Assembly (NCBI GenBank): GCA_964498755.1
Contig: CAZCIB010000005.1
Location: 1 to 64,000, forward strand
Direction of reading: 5' to 3'
Source: RZZS01 sp964498755
GTDB taxonomy: Bacteria > Pseudomonadota > Alphaproteobacteria > Micavibrionales > Micavibrionaceae
Length of the DNA stretch: 64,000 nt
The notes under the pieces are model-generated. The model saw nothing but the letters and a program-made list of their open reading frames with translations, did not search any database and was not told the origin of the DNA. Below, one piece after another: positions 6,490 to 13,552 of this stretch (its first letter is position 1; the number at the start of each line of letters is the position of its first letter). The translations under genes were made by a program, and so were the position numbers.

Positions 6490-8055
6490 TCATCTCTTCT
6501 TCTTCCCTTTGTTCTTTTTTCCCGCGCCTGCGCCCATGCCGCCGAGGCCGGGCAGGCCGGAAGGGCCGCCGAGACCCGGCAGGGCATTACCGCCGAAATG
6601 GCGCGGCGTTTCCGCGAACGGGTTCGGGCCGAGCGGGCCGCTATCCTCAAGGCTGGCCATGTCCTTGGCGAGCGCGTTCGGATCGGCGCTCTGCGCCATC
6701 AGGGCCGCGGCGTCGTCGCCCATCATGCCTTTCATCATGCCCATCATCTTGCCCATGCCCATCTTGCGCATGCGCTTCATCATGGTCTGCATCTGAAGTT
6801 GCTGTTTCACGAGCTTGTTGATCTCCTGTACGCTTGTTCCGGAACCGGCGGCGATGCGCTTTTTGCGCGACGCGTTCAGAAGGTCCGGCTTTTCGCGCTC
6901 TTTCAAAGTCATGGACAGGATAATCGCTTCCTGCCGTTTGATCATCGAGTCGTCGACGCCGTGCTCCTCAAGTTGTCCGGCCATCTTGCCCATGCCGGGC
7001 ATCATCTGCATCAGCGCGCCCATCCCGCCCATCTTTTTCATCTGCTGGAGCTGCGTGAGCAGGTCGTTAAAGTCGAACTGGCCTTTCTTGAATTTTTTGG
7101 CCAAAGCCTGCGCTTTTTCCTGATCGACGGTTTCGGTCGCTTTTTCAACGAGGGAGACGACGTCGCCCATGCCGAGAATACGACCCGCGATCCGGTCCGG
7201 GGCGAAAGGCTCAATGGCGTCCCATTTCTCGCCCACGCCCATGAGCTTGATCGGCTTGCCGGTGACCGCGCGCATGGAGAGAGCAGCGCCGCCGCGCGCG
7301 TCCCCGTCAACGCGGGTGAGCATAATCGCGGAAATCCCGACTTTCTCGTCGAACGTTTTGGCCGTGTTGACGGCGTCCTGCCCCGTCATCGCGTCGACGA
7401 CGAGGAACGTCTCAACCGGGTTAGAGGCTTTCTTGACGGCTGCGGCCTCGTTCATCAGGGCTTCATCAATGGAGAGCCGCCCCGCCGTATCGAGCATCAC
7501 AAGGTCGAAGCCTTCTTTGCGCGCGGTCTCCAAAGCGCGCTTCGTGATATCGACGGGCTGCTGGCCTTCGATAACGGGGAGCGTTTCGATGCCCGTTTGC
7601 ACGCCGAGTTGCTTAAGCTGTTCCTGCGCGGCCGGGCGGTTGACGTCGAGCGAGGCCATCAGGACTTTTTTGCGCTGCTTGTCCGAGAGCCATTTCGCGA
7701 TTTTGGCGGTGGATGTGGTTTTACCCGAACCCTGCAAGCCGACCATCAAGTAGACGCTAGGCGGGCTTGCGAATTGCAGATCTTCCTTTTCCGCGCCGAG
7801 CGTTTCGACAAGGCAGTCATGGACGATCTTGACGACCTGCTGCGCCGGGGAGACGGATTTGATGACCTCTTGCCCGACGGCGCGGGTTTTGACTTTCTCG
7901 ATGAACTCCTTGACGACGGGCAGGGCGACGTCGGCCTCCAGCAGCGCAATGCGGATTTCCCGCGCCGCCGCCTCGACGTCGGCCTCGGAGAGCGCGCCCT
8001 TGCCGCGGAGCCGGTCCAAAGCGCCGGAGAGTTTTTCACCCAAAGTCTGAAACAT
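6490..8055 (-). CDS. ffh: Signal recognition particle protein Ffh
   Basis: SRP54-type GTPase that binds signal peptides and 4.5S RNA and targets ribosomes to FtsY. The 521 residues show an N-domain from MFQTLGEKLSGALDRLRGKG, P-loop GLQGSGKTTSTAK at about 109-121, then DVNRPAAQEQL, DTAGRL and TRVDGDARGGAALS. The methionine-rich M domain spans about 330-460, and a Gly/Lys-rich tail ends KKNKGKKKR. No clear Shine-Dalgarno sequence precedes the ATG at 8055, which lies in a 16-bp perfect palindrome (8050-8065). The upstream gap is a nested repeat, with a candidate promoter further out at 8365-8393. Confidence 0.97.
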   Translation of the reverse strand: MFQTLGEKLSGALDRLRGKGALSEADVEAAAREIRIALLEADVALPVVKEFIEKVKTRAVGQEVIKSVSPAQQVVKIVHDCLVETLGAEKEDLQFASPPSVYLMVGLQGSGKTTSTAKIAKWLSDKQRKKVLMASLDVNRPAAQEQLKQLGVQTGIETLPVIEGQQPVDITKRALETARKEGFDLVMLDTAGRLSIDEALMNEAAAVKKASNPVETFLVVDAMTGQDAVNTAKTFDEKVGISAIMLTRVDGDARGGAALSMRAVTGKPIKLMGVGEKWDAIEPFAPDRIAGRILGMGDVVSLVEKATETVDQEKAQALAKKFKKGQFDFNDLLTQLQQMKKMGGMGALMQMMPGMGKMAGQLEEHGVDDSMIKRQEAIILSMTLKEREKPDLLNASRKKRIAAGSGTSVQEINKLVKQQLQMQTMMKRMRKMGMGKMMGMMKGMMGDDAAALMAQSADPNALAKDMASLEDSGPLGPNPFAETPRHFGGNALPGLGGPSGLPGLGGMGAGAGKKNKGKKKR

Positions 8056-8078
8056 TTAAATGTTTCCCTTTTTTTAAA

Positions 8079-8256
8079 AACCGCGAATGGACGCGAATGA
8101 ACGCAAATAAAGCTGCGCGAAGCGCATTATATTTTAACCACTAAGAGCGCTAAGGACACTAAGCGTTCCGGGCACAGTCTTCTTAGTGAGCTTAGCGCTC
8201 TTAGTGGTTATAAAAATTGCGCACTTCGTGCGCGGCATTCGCGTTCATTTGCGGTT
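8079..8256. repeat. Nested palindrome upstream of ffh
   Basis: Three concentric inverted repeats. Outer arms: AACCGCGAATGGACGCGAAT-type sequence from 8079 and its inverse at 8235-8256. Middle: short GC hairpins TGCGCGAAGCGCA at 8114-8126 and GCGCACTTCGTGCGC at 8219-8233. Inner: AACCACTAAGAGCGCTAAGG-type microrepeats at 8136-8165 and their inverse at 8182-8209. The same inner unit is at 4897-4970 and the same outer arm type is at 20692-20907. Confidence 0.85.
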
Positions 8257-8272
8257 AAACAAACAAAACAAC

Positions 8273-8358
8273 AACCAAAAAGCCGCAGTGAGCGATCCTA
8301 TTCGCCGGCTGCGGTGTACCCGTGGGCACTGATGAAACCAACAGTGTCCGCTGAATTT
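8273..8358 (-). ncRNA. Candidate small RNA or ffh leader ending in an intrinsic terminator
   Basis: A minus-strand transcript of about 85 nt is predicted from the promoter at 8365-8393. It would contain a 5-bp hairpin (CACTG/CAGTG, 8327-8331 with 8342-8346). It would end in a stem CCGCAG/CTGCGG (8283-8288 with 8309-8314) carrying an inner GCGA/TCGC stem, followed by a U-run. It is not 4.5S RNA (no GGAA-loop SRP core), 6S RNA or tRNA by inspection. It may be a free small RNA or an attenuator in the ffh leader, since ffh follows at 8055. Confidence 0.4.
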
Positions 8359-8364
8359 GCATGG

Positions 8365-8393
8365 AAACTATGCGAAACGTTCCCATATGTCAA
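8365..8393 (-). promoter_or_regulatory. Sigma-70-type promoter upstream of ffh
   Basis: On the minus strand, TTGACA (8388-8393) and TAGTTT (8365-8370) are separated by 17 bases. The -35 is a perfect consensus and the -10 matches at three of six positions. It faces the small RNA candidate and ffh. Confidence 0.5.
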
Positions 8394-8427
8394 GGAATGT
8401 GTTTTGTTGTTAGTCATGCCCATGGAC

Positions 8428-8504
8428 CGTCATTCCGGCGAAAGCCGGAATCTATAGGACATCTAATTGATTCACTATGGATCCCGGCTTTCGCCGGGAT
8501 GACG
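8428..8504. repeat. GTCATTCCGGCGAAAGCCGG family repeat before dapF
   Basis: Two hairpins, GTCATTCCGG/CCGGAATC and GGATCCCGG/CCGGGATGAC, form a 77-base palindromic unit. It belongs to the widespread proteobacterial repeat whose translation gives FRRKPES and WIPAFAGMT peptides. Other copies in this window are at 22764, 35212, 35929, 36629 (inside hisS), 37527, 55121 and, more degenerate, 15568. Confidence 0.8.
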
Positions 8505-8529
8505 TGTCAGGAGAAGAGCTGGAGGAGTA

Positions 8530-9480
8530 ATGAAATTCACAAAAATGCACGGGCTGTCGAACGATTTTATAATTGTCGATACGCGCTATAAGGGCGAGTT
8601 GCCGCCGAGGGAAACCATCGCCGCGCTCACGCACCGCAAGACCGGGATCGGCTGCGATCAGTTTATTCCCGTGTCCGCACCCAAAGACGACCGCGCGGAT
8701 TGTTTTATGCGTATCCTGAACGCGCCGGATGCCTCTGAAGCCGAAGCCTGCGGTAATGCAACACGCTGCGTGGCCTCGATGCTGATGCGGGAAAAAGACA
8801 CGGACCGCGTTATTATACAAACCGTCGCGGGGCTTTTGGAATGCCGCGCAAGGAACGCCGATAAAACGCTCATAGAGGTTGATATGGGCGTTCCCCGCCT
8901 GGAATGGAGCGAGTTTCCGTTAAGCGAGGCGTGCGATACGCTCTGGCTGCCGATTGATCTGGGGGATTTTGTCGCCGCCGGTCCCTCGCCCACTGCGCTA
9001 ACGCTTTCACCTGGCAGTGAAAGCGAAGCTCCGTTGCCCTCTCCCACGGGGAGAGGGAGGGGCCCGGCGAAGCCCGAAGGGCGAAGACGGGAAGGTGAGG
9101 GGAGTCCCGCCGCCGTGAATATCGGCAACCCCCATTGCGTGTTCTTTGTCGACGATGCGCAGACATTTCCCGTCCGTGAAATCGGCCCGCAAATCGAACA
9201 CCACCCGCTCTTCCCGCAAAAAACCAATGTGGAGTTCGCAACCGTAATCGACCGCGCCCATATCCGCATGCGCGTCTGGGAGCGCGACACCGGCGAAACA
9301 GAGGCTTGTGGAAGCGCAGCTTGCGGCACGATGGCCGCCGCCGTCCGGCGCGGGCTCGTGGATCGGGAATGCGAGGTCATGCTCAATGGCGGCCCGCTGC
9401 AGTTTCACTGGCGCGAGGAAGACGGACATCTTCTGATGACCGGCCCGGTGGAATATGTGTTTTCAGGAGAAACTTCATAA
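8530..9480 (+). CDS. dapF: Diaminopimelate epimerase with in-frame repeat insertion
   Basis: Converts LL- to meso-diaminopimelate for lysine and peptidoglycan synthesis. Both catalytic cysteines are present: Cys74 in EACGNATRC and Cys260 in ETEACGSAACGT. The start MKFTKMHGLSNDFIIVD is canonical and preceded by GGAGGAG. Length is 316 against the usual 275 or so. The excess is residues 152-192, Pro/Ser/Glu/Gly/Arg-rich, inserted between FVAAG and SPAAVNIGNPHC and encoded by a palindromic element. The site is a loop before the second domain, so the enzyme is probably functional. An 11-bp terminator hairpin follows the stop. Confidence 0.95.
   Translation: MKFTKMHGLSNDFIIVDTRYKGELPPRETIAALTHRKTGIGCDQFIPVSAPKDDRADCFMRILNAPDASEAEACGNATRCVASMLMREKDTDRVIIQTVAGLLECRARNADKTLIEVDMGVPRLEWSEFPLSEACDTLWLPIDLGDFVAAGPSPTALTLSPGSESEAPLPSPTGRGRGPAKPEGRRREGEGSPAAVNIGNPHCVFFVDDAQTFPVREIGPQIEHHPLFPQKTNVEFATVIDRAHIRMRVWERDTGETEACGSAACGTMAAAVRRGLVDRECEVMLNGGPLQFHWREEDGHLLMTGPVEYVFSGETS
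8983..9104 (+). repeat. CCCTCTCCC/GGGAGAGGG palindromic element inside dapF
   Basis: An element of about 120 bases bounded by CCCTCGCCCAC and GGTGAGGGG, with inner hairpins GCTTTCA/TGAAAGC and CCCTCTCCC/GGGAGAGGG. It is closely similar to the element in mtaB (10412-10567) and to the intergenic copy at 26775-26878. Inside dapF it is read in the same direction and frame as in mtaB, giving the shared peptide core ESEAPLPSP. Confidence 0.85.
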
Positions 9481-9485
9481 AAATT

Positions 9486-9513
9486 TTCCGGGAAGCGGGG
9501 GAGCTTCCCGGAA
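9486..9513. terminator. Bidirectional terminator between dapF and a convergent gene
   Basis: Perfect 11-bp stem TTCCGGGAAGC/GCTTCCCGGAA (9486-9496 with 9503-9513) with a 6-base loop. T-rich sequence follows on the minus strand (AATTTTT) and weaker T's follow on the plus strand. It lies 6 bases after the dapF stop and serves both converging genes. Confidence 0.8.
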
Positions 9514-9552
9514 GTTTCGTTGGGTTGGAAAACAAAGCAGGCGTAAAAAAAC

Positions 9553-9867
9553 TCAATGCTGCGTGATCTGGGGTGCCGTGAGGGCATCCGCCGTAAAGGC
9601 GGGATTAAACGGCGCGTGGGCCATGGAGTCCTCCTCGTCTACGCCGCGTATATCAACGGCCTCGAAATCGCCAAAGCGTTTACGCGCCTCTTCCTTGATC
9701 ACGTCAAGAAACTCGAGCACTTCGGCGAGCCGCGCGTCCCGGCAGGCCTCGCCGATGCCGGGCATGGCAAGATCGGTCTGAACGACAAGCGTCTTGACGG
9801 GCTTGAATCGTCCGCTGCCGACTTCTATGACATATAATTGTTTGATGCTGGGATGGTCGAAAGTCAT
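9553..9867 (-). CDS. Hypothetical 104-residue protein
   Basis: Unrecognised small soluble protein beginning MTFDHPSIKQLYVIEVGSGR. It contains LKTLVVQ-like strand sequence (VKTLVVQTDLAMPGIGEA) and a charged helix (EVLEFLDVIKEEARKRFGDF); the C-terminus APQITQH appears unstructured. The start is well supported by GAAGGAG 8 bases upstream of the ATG at 9867. It converges with dapF through a shared terminator and diverges from mtaB. No signal peptide or catalytic motif was seen. Confidence 0.7.
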   Translation of the reverse strand: MTFDHPSIKQLYVIEVGSGRFKPVKTLVVQTDLAMPGIGEACRDARLAEVLEFLDVIKEEARKRFGDFEAVDIRGVDEEDSMAHAPFNPAFTADALTAPQITQH

Positions 9868-10022
9868 GAGAGGTGCTCCTTCACTGTTCTTTTAATCGAT
9901 TAAATAAATTGTCTTGGCTTCTAATGTTTAAGATAGGTCTGAAATGGGATATTTTCAGGGCAGTTTTGTTACAGATTTGTAAGCATTAGAAAATGATCAC
10001 ATGAAGAAAACAGGGTAACAGG

Positions 10023-10051
10023 TTGACGTTTCGCCGGTATCGGGATATGTG
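10023..10051 (+). promoter_or_regulatory. Candidate promoter for a leaderless mtaB transcript
   Basis: TTGACG (10023-10028) and TATGTG (10046-10051) are separated by 17 bases. The expected start point falls at or next to the mtaB ATG at 10058, and no Shine-Dalgarno sequence is visible, so the transcript may be leaderless. Confidence 0.4.
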
Positions 10052-10057
10052 TGCGCT

Positions 10058-11509
10058 ATGACAAACATAAAAAAATACGAACAAAGTTGCGAGCCTGAAA
10101 AACAGGGGCCGGAAATTGTCACGTTTGGCTGCCGCCTCAACATCTACGAGTCGGAGGTTATGCGTGCGCACGCGCAGAATTCAGGGCTTGACGACGTTGT
10201 CATTTTCAATACCTGCGCCGTTACGAAAGAAGCCGAACGGCAGGCGCGGCAGGCCATTCGCAAGGCCCGGCGCGATCACCCGGAACGGAAAATTATCGTG
10301 ACCGGCTGCGCGGCCCAGATCGATCCCGACGGCTTTGCGGGCATGAACGAGGTTGATTTTGTTGTAGGCAATGATTTGAAGTTGAAAGAAGAAGTATGGC
10401 AGGGCCTTGAGCGTCCCTCACCCTGTCCCTCACCCACTTTGCTAACGCTTTCATCTGATGATGAAAGCGAAGCTCCGTTGCCCTCTCCCTTAAGGGAGAG
10501 GGAGGGGCCCGGCGAAGCATCGCGAAGCCGGGAGGGTGAGGGATCTGGTGAGGGACAGGGTGAGGGGCAAAACCGCCATGCGAAAATCCTCGTCAACGAC
10601 ATCATGTCCGTCCGTGAAACGGCCTCTCACCTGATCGAGGGGATGGAGGGCAGGGCGCGGGCATTTCTGCAGGTCCAGAACGGCTGCGATCACCGTTGCA
10701 CCTTCTGCATTATCCCGTACGGGCGCGGCAATTCGCGCTCGGTTCCGATCGGGGAGATCGTTAAACAGGTCCGCGCTCTTGTTGAAAGCGGATATAAGGA
10801 AATCGTTTTCACGGGCGTTGACGTAACCTCTTACGGCCCGGATCTGCCCGGCGCGCCTACGCTCGGGCAGATGATCCGGCGCGTTCTGGCGCTTGTGCCG
10901 GAACTGCCGCGCCTTCGTCTTTCCTCGCTCGACCCGGTGGAGATTGACGACGATCTCTGGCGGCTCATTGAAAATGAGCCGCGCCTGATGCCGCATCTCC
11001 ATCTCTCGCTTCAGGCCGGGGACGATATGATCCTCAAGCGCATGAAGCGCAGACATCTGCGTCAGGACGTCATCGACATGTGCGAGCGGGCGCGCAGCTA
11101 CCGCCCGGACATCGCCTTTGGCGCGGATATTATCGCGGGCTTTCCGACCGAGACCGAAGAGATGTTCCGCCGCTCTCTCGATATCGTCGAGGAATGCGCG
11201 CTCAGTTATCTGCATGTTTTCCCCTATTCGCCGCGCCCCGGCACGCCAGCCGCCAAAATGCCGCAGGTTCCCGGCAATGTGCGTAAAGAGCGCGCCGCGA
11301 GACTGCGCGAGGCCGGGCGTGTTCAGCTTGAAAAGAACACGAGGGCGTATGTGGGACGGCGCGTCCAGGTCATCGTGGAAAAAGACGGTCAGGGGCGCAC
11401 GGAGCATTTCGCCCAGGTTCAGCTTGATCAAAGCTTCGGGCAGGGTGCGCTTCTGGCGGCGGAAACAGTGGCCGCAGAAGGCGGGGTTCTGCTGGCGCAG
11501 TCGTTATAG
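10058..11509 (+). CDS. mtaB: tRNA t6A37 methylthiotransferase MtaB, with in-frame repeat insertion
   Basis: Radical-SAM methylthiotransferase that converts t6A37 to ms2t6A37 in tRNA. The UPF0004 domain starts with VTFGCRLNIYESEV (Cys25) and has further cluster cysteines at 53 and 84. The radical-SAM triad is Cys210/214/217 in GCDHRCTFC, and a C-terminal TRAM-like region follows. Length is 483 against about 430. The excess is residues 119-172, Pro/Ser/Glu/Gly-rich, between the two domains and encoded by a palindromic element. An ATG 9 bases upstream (10049) is possible, but 10058 suits the promoter spacing. Confidence 0.94.
   Translation: MTNIKKYEQSCEPEKQGPEIVTFGCRLNIYESEVMRAHAQNSGLDDVVIFNTCAVTKEAERQARQAIRKARRDHPERKIIVTGCAAQIDPDGFAGMNEVDFVVGNDLKLKEEVWQGLERPSPCPSPTLLTLSSDDESEAPLPSPLREREGPGEASRSREGEGSGEGQGEGQNRHAKILVNDIMSVRETASHLIEGMEGRARAFLQVQNGCDHRCTFCIIPYGRGNSRSVPIGEIVKQVRALVESGYKEIVFTGVDVTSYGPDLPGAPTLGQMIRRVLALVPELPRLRLSSLDPVEIDDDLWRLIENEPRLMPHLHLSLQAGDDMILKRMKRRHLRQDVIDMCERARSYRPDIAFGADIIAGFPTETEEMFRRSLDIVEECALSYLHVFPYSPRPGTPAAKMPQVPGNVRKERAARLREAGRVQLEKNTRAYVGRRVQVIVEKDGQGRTEHFAQVQLDQSFGQGALLAAETVAAEGGVLLAQSL
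10412..10567 (+). repeat. CCCTCTCCC/GGGAGAGGG palindromic element inside mtaB
   Basis: A unit of about 155 bases closely similar to the dapF insertion, with extra outer repeats GTCCCTCACCC at the left and their inverse GGTGAGGGACAGGGTGAGGG at the right. Inner hairpins are GCTTTCATC/GATGAAAGC and CCCTCTCCCTTA/TAAGGGAGAGGG. It is in frame and in the same phase as the dapF copy. Confidence 0.85.
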
Positions 11510-11565
11510 GGGTAATTTTTTAACATTTATGCGTTAACCTGATTAACGGGTATCAGGAGCGCGTA

Positions 11566-12276
11566 ATGTTCGTCTTGTCTCTCTCCGCCCCGATTACGGC
11601 GGCTTTAATCCTTGCTTCAGGCGGGACGACCTGCAGCGGTGAAAAGGACTTTCGCACATACGTCAATCTTGTGCGCACAACGCCGGACGTCGTATACGAC
11701 ACGTCCAGAACAAAGAAATACCTGACCGAAAACCATTAGGAAGTTATCGATAAATGGAAGAGCAAGAACGAGGACCACGTCTGGGCTTCCAGGGAAATGG
11801 AAATAGGCGGGCTTGCGCGCGGCGGTATTGGCGTTACTTCGCGCATAAAAATGCGCGGCGCGCATCTGGATCGCTACGGCATTTACTGGTGTCCATTCAT
11901 CGAACGCGTAGACATTGAAATTTTTTATGCGACGACGATTTTTATCCCGAAAGATATCCTGAAGAATTCATGCGAAGTTGCGCTCGTTAACGAACACGAG
12001 CTTGGGCATCATGAAATTAACCTTGGCGTCGTCAATAAATATGCGTCGAAACTGCGCAAAGACCTTGATTACATGATCGCCTATCTGGAAAAGGACTACG
12101 TGAAAAAGCATGAGCTGCAAAAGCGCTTCAGGGAAGTCCAGACAGGCCTTTCAGACGCGATCGAGGTTTACGGCGAATATATGCGCATGGACATGGAAAA
12201 GCTCAACGGTCATCATGACCGGCCTGAGGAATACGAGAGGCTCTCCCGGGAAGCGCGAAATTGCCGTGAGCGCTGA
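11566..12276 (+). pseudogene. Secreted HExxH zinc-peptidase-like gene interrupted by an in-frame TAG
   Basis: One continuous frame of 236 codons, preceded by AGGAG, is interrupted only by a TAG at 11737-11739 (codon 58). The N-terminal part, MFVLSLSAPITAALILASGG, resembles a signal peptide and is followed by a conserved-looking Cys. After the TAG the frame continues through GIYWCPFIERVDIEI to CEVALVNEHELGHHEINLG, which contains HELGH, a zincin-type HExxH motif, and ends in charged helices. Both halves look coding, so the lesion is recent or suppressed, or is a sequencing error. The family is not recognised with certainty; a DUF922-like protease fold is possible. Confidence 0.65.
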
Positions 12277-12366
12277 TTTTGTTTCGTCTTGTGGAATTGA
12301 TGCGCGGATTGCCTTTGAGGGGGAACAGGTCTATTGTCAATTCAACGACATATAGAAAGAGCCCAC

Positions 12367-13551
12367 ATGATATTCTGGCGAAAAAACAAAAATGCTCAGG
12401 AGCAGGAACAGGAAAACGCGGACGATCAGTTGCTCCATCCGAGGAACGAGCCTGAACTCGAGCCGCCGACGGAATATGAAACGGATATCGATCCGGAAAC
12501 GGAGCATGAGCTCGAAGAAACCGAGAACGAGATTCTTGACGAGCTTGACTTGACGCCGGTTCCGCAGCATACGCCGCTGGAAGACGCACGTACGCATGAA
12601 GAGGAAATTGCGCATGACAGGGAAGAAGAGGGCGGCGGCTGGCTCTCGCGTCTGACGCAGGGGCTCTCGAAATCCTCGCAAAAAATCTCGCAAGGCCTTG
12701 GCGACCTCATTACCAAGCGCAAACTGGATCAGGATACGCTCGACCAGCTGGAAGAGTTGCTGATCAGCGCGGACCTTGGGCCGGTGACCGCGGCGAAGGT
12801 TGTGGCGGATTTCTCTGAAGGTCGCTTTAACAAAGAGCTCGAGGAAAATGAAATCCGGGAAGCCCTGGCGGAAAGCATCGCGAAAATCCTGGAGCCCGTA
12901 GCGAAGCCGCTCGATTTGCCTGAAAAAAGCGGCGCGCCGCACGTTATACTTGTCTCGGGCGTGAACGGCGTCGGCAAGACGACGACAATTGGCAAGCTTG
13001 CCGCATGGATGCATTTCCAAAACCACAAGAAAGTTATGATCGCGGCGGGCGACACCTTCCGCGCGGCGGCCATTGAGCAGCTCGAAGTCTGGGCGGAGCG
13101 CGCCCGCTGCGCCTTCGTCTCAAGGGAACCCGGTTCTGACGCTGCGGCTGTAGCCTACGAAGCCTTTGAAAAGGCGGCGGCGGAAGGAACCGACATCCTG
13201 CTGGTGGATACGGCCGGACGCCTGCATAACAAGGCTAATTTGATGGCGGAGCTTGAAAAGATCATCCGCGTCTTGAAGAAAAAGGATGAAATCGCGCCGC
13301 ACGAGGTCCTTCTGGTCCTGGACGCAACGACGGGCCAGAACGCGCATGCGCAGGTTGAGACGTATAAGGATATCCTGAACATCACGGGCCTGATCGTCAC
13401 CAAGCTGGACGGCAGCGCGCGCGGCGGCGTCGTGGTCGGGCTCGCCGATAAATTCGGTCTGCCGATCTACGCCGTCGGGGTCGGGGAGGGCATTGAGGAT
13501 CTCCAGCCCTTCCATCCGCGGGAATTCGCCCGGACGCTTGTGGGGCTCTAA
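12367..13551 (+). CDS. ftsY: Signal recognition particle receptor FtsY
   Basis: Membrane-associated SRP GTPase that docks Ffh-ribosome complexes. The ATG at 12367 gives MIFWRKNKNAQEQEQ, the usual short basic start, in preference to an upstream start at 12334. An acidic, Glu-rich A domain (about 10-90) precedes the N domain (GGGWLSRLTQGLSKSSQKIS) and the G domain with P-loop GVNGVGKTTTIGK, DTFRAAAIEQL, DTAGRLHNK, TKLDGSARGG and VGVGEGIEDLQPF. At 394 residues the length fits. The stop is one base before the AMP nucleosidase ATG, so the two are co-transcribed. Confidence 0.96.
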   Translation: MIFWRKNKNAQEQEQENADDQLLHPRNEPELEPPTEYETDIDPETEHELEETENEILDELDLTPVPQHTPLEDARTHEEEIAHDREEEGGGWLSRLTQGLSKSSQKISQGLGDLITKRKLDQDTLDQLEELLISADLGPVTAAKVVADFSEGRFNKELEENEIREALAESIAKILEPVAKPLDLPEKSGAPHVILVSGVNGVGKTTTIGKLAAWMHFQNHKKVMIAAGDTFRAAAIEQLEVWAERARCAFVSREPGSDAAAVAYEAFEKAAAEGTDILLVDTAGRLHNKANLMAELEKIIRVLKKKDEIAPHEVLLVLDATTGQNAHAQVETYKDILNITGLIVTKLDGSARGGVVVGLADKFGLPIYAVGVGEGIEDLQPFHPREFARTLVGL

Positions 13552-13552
13552 G

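Noticed and set aside
6367..8100. Plus-strand 577-codon open frame opposite ffh
   Set aside because: It is an antisense shadow of the ffh coding sequence, His/Arg-rich from codon complementarity, with repeat DNA at its start.
8273..8358. 4.5S, 6S or guanidine-II-type RNA
   Set aside because: No SRP GGAA-loop core, length too short for 6S, and only one ACGG without a proper second hairpin.
8361..8591. Short frame giving FRRKPES and WIPAFAGM peptides
   Set aside because: Well-known translation of a dispersed intergenic repeat, overlapping the start of dapF.
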